DNA of 17,258 bases from Methanomassiliicoccaceae archaeon UBA472. Lineage in GTDB: Archaea; Thermoplasmatota; Thermoplasmata; Methanomassiliicoccales; UBA472. Shown in pieces: positions 13,663 through 17,258 of the stretch; positions within the stretch are counted from its first letter, which is position 1, and every line of letters starts with the position of its first letter. The notes under the pieces were generated by a model. That model was not told where the DNA came from and did no database searches. It saw only the letters and a list, made by a program, of their open reading frames with translations. The translations under genes and the position numbers were made by a program. The stretch lies in contig DAML01000036.1 in the NCBI GenBank assembly GCA_002497075.1, positions 1-17,258 of the forward strand, given 5' to 3'.

Positions 13663-14961
13663 ATGGCTAAGGTAAGCGCAAAGGCGAAGGCCACCGCCAA
13701 GACGGTGGGCCGCAAGGTTTCTCCTAAGAAGGCATCCAAGAACATCGTGGTCGAGACAATGAAGGCCGTCCCTCTGGCCCAACAGGACATCGAACTGGTG
13801 GAGAGGAAAGGTATCGGCCATCCGGACAGCATATCCGATGGTATCGCGGAGGCCGTTTCCCTGGCCTTGTGCAAGATGTACCTGGAGAGGTTCGGGGAGA
13901 TATTGCACCACAACACCGACCAGAACGAGGTAGTGGGCGGACAGAGCACCCCCAAGTTCGCCGGCGGAGAGGTCCTGGAGCCCATTCACATCATGCTTTC
14001 CGGTCGCGCCATCACCCAGGTCAACGGTGAGCGCCTTCCCTACAGCACGACGGCCATCAACGCCACCAAGGAGTACCTCAAGCGCTTCCCCAATCTGGAC
14101 GTCAACCGTCATATAACCGTGGACTGCCGTATCGGGAAAGGTTCCTTCGACCTGATCAAGAACTTCGAGGCCCTCAAGGACCAGTGCAAGATGGACGGGC
14201 ACGGGAACCACTGCCTGCTGGCCAACGACACATCCTTCGGCTGTTCCTTCGCCCCCTATTCGGACACCGAGCTGGTCTGCCTAGAGACCGAGAAGTACGT
14301 TAACGGCCCGATGAAGAAGAAGCTCAAGGAGACCGGGGAGGACGTTAAGGTAATGTGCTCCCGCAACAAGACGAAGATCAACATGACCATCGCCTGCGCC
14401 ATGGTCGACCGCTACATCCCGGACGCCGACCACTACGCGAGCGTCATCGATGAGATGAAGGAGAGGGTACTGGACAACGCCACCAAGTACACCGATTACG
14501 ACCTTCACCTGGACGTCAACCACGCCGACAACCCGGCCACTGGCAACTTCTACCTGACCGTGACCGGCCTCAGCGCCGAGAACGGGGACGACGGGTCCGT
14601 CGGTCGCGGGAACCGCATGAACGGTCTTATCACCCCGTACCGCCCCATGTCCATGGAGGCGTCCGCCGGAAAGAACCCCATCACCCACGTGGGCAAGATG
14701 TACAACATCCTGGCCAACTGGATCGCCAACGATATTGTCAAGAAGAGCAACGGCAACATCGTCGAGGCCGACGTGCGCATCCTGTCCCAGATCGGCCGCC
14801 CCATCAGTGACCCGGAGACCTGCAGCGTACAGCTGTTCCTGGCCCCCGGTGCCGACGCGGCCAAGTGGCAGAAGGAGGCCTACGCCATTTCCGACGAGTG
14901 GTTGGAGAACATCGGCAAGGTTACGGAGAAAGTTGTAAAAGGACAGGTCACGGTATTCTGA
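13663..14961 (+). CDS. mat: S-adenosylmethionine synthetase, archaeal type
   Basis: The enzyme makes AdoMet from methionine and ATP. The 432-residue sequence matches the archaeal family, which is very divergent from bacterial MetK: ELVERKGIGHPDSISDGIAE (45-64), HHNTDQNEVVGGQS, CRIGKGSFDL, NPATGNFYLTVTGLSAENGD, GSVGRGNRMNGLITPYRPM and KNPITHVGKMYN. Family members usually begin close to the NIVVE segment (residues 27-31). Here a Lys/Ala-rich tail of about 26 residues (MAKVSAKAKATAKTVGRK, then VSPKKASK) precedes it. ATG 13663 is backed by GGTGA at proper spacing, so the tail seems real. A GTG at 13747 is the only nearby internal alternative. The winged-helix gene follows after 3 nt. Confidence 0.95.
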   Translation: MAKVSAKAKATAKTVGRKVSPKKASKNIVVETMKAVPLAQQDIELVERKGIGHPDSISDGIAEAVSLALCKMYLERFGEILHHNTDQNEVVGGQSTPKFAGGEVLEPIHIMLSGRAITQVNGERLPYSTTAINATKEYLKRFPNLDVNRHITVDCRIGKGSFDLIKNFEALKDQCKMDGHGNHCLLANDTSFGCSFAPYSDTELVCLETEKYVNGPMKKKLKETGEDVKVMCSRNKTKINMTIACAMVDRYIPDADHYASVIDEMKERVLDNATKYTDYDLHLDVNHADNPATGNFYLTVTGLSAENGDDGSVGRGNRMNGLITPYRPMSMEASAGKNPITHVGKMYNILANWIANDIVKKSNGNIVEADVRILSQIGRPISDPETCSVQLFLAPGADAAKWQKEAYAISDEWLENIGKVTEKVVKGQVTVF

Positions 14962-14964
14962 AGC

Positions 14965-15549
14965 ATGAAGCTCGTCGACCTACCCCGCTACGGTCCGGTT
15001 CACCGTTTCGGCAACCATCACGTGTACCGCACGCTGATGGTGCTCTCGGACCAGAAACGCAAAGGACGCAAGCAGATAGCGGACGCGGTGGGCATCGGCG
15101 AAGGCAGCATGCGCACGATAATCGAATACCTCCGTGGACTGGACATGATCGATATCCGCCAGACTGGCGTTAAGATCACCCGCCACGGAAACGCCTTCCT
15201 CTCCGACCTTCCGATAAAGATCGCCGACATCGGGCACGGCTCGATAGCTCTTGGCAAGGAATGCGTCGCGATCCAGATGAGCAACAACGGCAACAAGATC
15301 AAGCTGGGCGTCGAGCAGCGCGACTCGGCCATCATGGCCGGGGCGGAGGGCGCCACCACCCTGATCGTGAAGGATGGTAAGCTGATCGTGCCGCCGGACT
15401 ACGCCATCGACGAGCACGACCCGGCCTTGGCCAAGCTTCTCCACGAGAAGTTCAACCTGCGCGAGGGAGACGCCATCATAATCGGCACCGCACCCACCGT
15501 CACCAAGGCCGAGGATGGTGCGTTGGCCGCCGCCTTCGATCTACTGTAG
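14965..15549 (+). CDS. Winged-helix protein, DUF4443-like
   Basis: The 194-residue product has an N-terminal winged helix at ~20-78 (RKQIADAVGIGEGSMRTIIE, then LRGLDMIDIRQTGVKITRHG). A C-terminal domain follows at ~80-194, with KIADIGHGSIALGKECVAIQ, GAEGATTLIVKDGKLIVPPD and REGDAIIIGTAP. This layout fits archaeal DUF4443 proteins as I remember them; their ligand and targets are unknown to me. The start is 3 nt after the mat stop, with no separate promoter, so it is co-transcribed with mat. By position it is a candidate regulator of AdoMet or methionine metabolism. Its end overlaps the convergent YyaL-family gene by 9 nt. Confidence 0.75.
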   Translation: MKLVDLPRYGPVHRFGNHHVYRTLMVLSDQKRKGRKQIADAVGIGEGSMRTIIEYLRGLDMIDIRQTGVKITRHGNAFLSDLPIKIADIGHGSIALGKECVAIQMSNNGNKIKLGVEQRDSAIMAGAEGATTLIVKDGKLIVPPDYAIDEHDPALAKLLHEKFNLREGDAIIIGTAPTVTKAEDGALAAAFDLL

Positions 15550-17258
15550 CAGCCTTTCGATCTCCTTCCTGTCGTCCGTCTCCGGCAGACAGGCGCCCTT
15601 TATGCAGAGTCTATACCCTTTGGGAAGTAAAGGCTGATCTTCCAGATGCTCCGCCTTGACGGTGAGGAGGTGTGGATGGTAACCTGGGAACCAGGGATCC
15701 GATGCCCCGAACACTTCCAGGGTGCGGGACTCCTCCTTCATCAGCACACCGCACATGAACATGGCGTAGGCTGATGGCGTTAGACGCAGTTCGCGCATGA
15801 AATGCCGTTCCACACCTTCCAAGGCTTCCACCAGCCGGTGGTCGTTGAAGAGGGCCGCAAGCTGCACCAGCACGTAATACGCCACCGAGTTTCCGGAAGG
15901 GGATGCCCCATCGTAAAGGTCCTTCATCCTGATGAGAAGGTCAGGGTCCTCTCGCGAGAGGTAGAATCCACCATCCTCCTGATCGAGGAAAAGCACCATC
16001 ATCTCCTCCACGATATCCAGGCATCTTTCGATGTGCTTTTTTTCCAGGGTGACGAAGTACATCTCGAGATGGGCCCAGGCTAGACAGGCGTGGTCGTCAA
16101 GCAGCGAGGCTACGCCCACTTCGCCCTGCCGATAGTTGTGATGGAGGACCCCGTCCTTGAACATGCGTTCCTCCAGAAAGTCCAAGGCCCGGCGGGCCAT
16201 CGGTAAGGCTTCCTCGCATCCCAGTTGGCGATGCGCCCGGCACAATGCGGCCACCATAAGTCCGTTCCAATCGGTCAGTATCTTATCGTCCAGGGCCGGA
16301 CGCGGTCGGTCCTGGCGCTTCAACATCAGCGCATCCCGTGTTGTTCTGTCCCATTCGTAGATCTCCCCGGGGTCGGAACCCTTCGACGAGGCGAAATCCC
16401 GAATGGTCTTGGTGCGATGCAGTACATTGAGCCCGGACTTGGTACGGGTGGCCTCGTCCCTAAAATTACCCGATTCCCAGATGTCGTACAGCTCCTTGAA
16501 CCTAGCAAGATCATCGGATGATAGAATGGAAGAAAGCTCTTCGAACCTCCACAAGTAATATGCTCCTTCCACGCCCTCGGAGTCCGCGTCCTCCGAAGAA
16601 TAGAAACCGCCCTCCGGGGAGGTCAGGTCCCTCTTGACATAATGAACAAGCTCCTGCCCGGCCTGCCGGTGCTCGGCATCTCCAGTCACGCCGTACGCCT
16701 CCGTCAAGGCCATAAGCATGAGCGCCTGGTCGTAGAGCATCTTCTCGAAGTGCGGAAGATGCCAGTGGTGGTCCGTGGAATATCGGTGGAAGCCGCCTCC
16801 CAGATGGTCCCTTATCCCTCCCCGGACGATGTTATCCAGGGTCATGATCGCCATGTTCAAGGCCTTCTGGTCCTTTCTCTCCCGGAAGGTGCGCAACAGG
16901 AACAGCAGTTTATGTGGGGACGGGAACTTTCTCTCCCCGTCGAATCCGCCGTATCGGGGTTCGAAATCCTCGCTCATATGTTGCATCGTCATATCGAGCA
17001 GTTCGGACACATCACCCTCTGAAGGGTCCCTCTCGAACGAATCGAGCATCTCCAGTACCTTGACCGTGACCTCCTTGATGTCTTCCTTCCTCTCTTCCCA
17101 GGTCCGGTGCACCGCCGGCAGGAGGTCCATCATGCCCGGCATGCTCTGCCGGGATCGCTTAGGAAGATATGTTCCAGCCCAGAATGGAACACGCTCCGGG
17201 GTCATCAGGATGGTCAGAGGCCAGCCCCCGCCTCCGGTCATCATCTGGCAGACCTTCA
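15541..17258 (-). CDS. YyaL/SPATA20-family protein (DUF255 thioredoxin-like plus six-hairpin domain), partial
   Basis: The frame runs off the right edge; at least 572 residues are inside. The first visible residues, KVCQMMTGGGGWPLTILMTP and then FWAGTYLP, are the end of the thioredoxin-like DUF255 domain. The Cys-His-Trp-Cys part of that domain must lie outside the window. The rest is the (alpha/alpha)6 barrel typical of COG1331: GGFDGERKFPSPHKLLF, LGGGFHRYSTDHHWHLPHFE, KMLYDQALMLMAL, GGFYSSEDADSEG, KILTDWNGLMVAALCRAH, DDHACLAWA and DGASPSGNSVAYYV. The family is widespread, but its biochemical role is not established; sugar epimerase or isomerase-like chemistry has been suggested from the fold. 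The internal ATG at 17244 is not the true start. The C-terminus overlaps the DUF4443-like gene by 9 nt. Confidence 0.9.
   Translation of the reverse strand, partial: KVCQMMTGGGGWPLTILMTPERVPFWAGTYLPKRSRQSMPGMMDLLPAVHRTWEERKEDIKEVTVKVLEMLDSFERDPSEGDVSELLDMTMQHMSEDFEPRYGGFDGERKFPSPHKLLFLLRTFRERKDQKALNMAIMTLDNIVRGGIRDHLGGGFHRYSTDHHWHLPHFEKMLYDQALMLMALTEAYGVTGDAEHRQAGQELVHYVKRDLTSPEGGFYSSEDADSEGVEGAYYLWRFEELSSILSSDDLARFKELYDIWESGNFRDEATRTKSGLNVLHRTKTIRDFASSKGSDPGEIYEWDRTTRDALMLKRQDRPRPALDDKILTDWNGLMVAALCRAHRQLGCEEALPMARRALDFLEERMFKDGVLHHNYRQGEVGVASLLDDHACLAWAHLEMYFVTLEKKHIERCLDIVEEMMVLFLDQEDGGFYLSREDPDLLIRMKDLYDGASPSGNSVAYYVLVQLAALFNDHRLVEALEGVERHFMRELRLTPSAYAMFMCGVLMKEESRTLEVFGASDPWFPGYHPHLLTVKAEHLEDQPLLPKGYRLCIKGACLPETDDRKEIERLLQ

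Noticed and set aside
13663..14961. Bacterial-type MetK
   Set aside because: The GHPDSISDGIAE motif is shared in spirit, but the rest follows the archaeal AdoMet synthetase family.
1..17258. CRISPR arrays, insertion sequences, integrases, toxin-antitoxin or phage genes
   Set aside because: Looked for by eye on both strands. No regularly spaced long repeats, transposase motifs, terminal inverted repeats or target duplications were seen, and no integrase gene lies by the tRNA.

Overview
The window is a gene-dense stretch of a GC-rich euryarchaeal chromosome. Archaeal origin is clear from Spt4, the GTP-dependent dephospho-CoA kinase family, ribosomal proteins S24e and S27ae, FEN-1 with a PCNA-binding tail, archaeal-type S-adenosylmethionine synthetase, a TRAM-domain protein, and promoters with TATA boxes about 25 nt before probably leaderless starts. 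The DUF835 domain, the PMDh-type mevalonate genes and the general gene style suggest Thermoplasmatota (for example Methanomassiliicoccales or a relative). That placement is an inference from remembered family distributions, not a search.

Layout, left to right. (1) 1-1083: the conserved archaeal cluster spt4 (tail only) - dephospho-CoA kinase - rps24e - rps27ae. (2) 1147-1220: tRNA-Arg(CCG). (3) 1274-3210: the two subunits of phosphomevalonate dehydratase (aconitase X family). The small subunit is fused in frame to a C-terminal NUDIX domain. (4) 3205-8459, minus strand: fen (FEN-1), then an unusually long ileS whose product carries an extra ~335-residue tail of two helix-hairpin-helix-like segments, a zinc ribbon and a DUF835 domain. 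(5) 8523-10604: a TRAM protein on the plus strand, facing a minus-strand series of a universal stress protein, ribulose-phosphate 3-epimerase, a DUF3052 protein and a 57-residue membrane protein. (6) 10681-12958: a small putative zinc-binding protein, an MFS transporter and RNase Z. (7) 12977-15549: a helix-turn-helix/CBS-pair regulator divergent from mat, which is followed by a DUF4443-like winged-helix gene. (8) 15541-17258: a YyaL/SPATA20-family protein that runs off the right edge.

Most genes are housekeeping: translation, tRNA maturation, flap processing in replication, CoA, isoprenoid and AdoMet synthesis. The items most worth a second look are the two domain fusions (IleRS-HhH-Zn ribbon-DUF835 and PMDh small subunit-NUDIX) and the AdoMet locus. 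At that locus a 16-nt perfect palindrome lies on the probable TATA box of the CBS regulator, and three CCAGG boxes at exact 10-bp spacing lie just after the mat TATA box. No CRISPR array, insertion sequence, integrase or other mobile element is visible. There is no gene-free stretch longer than about 120 bases.
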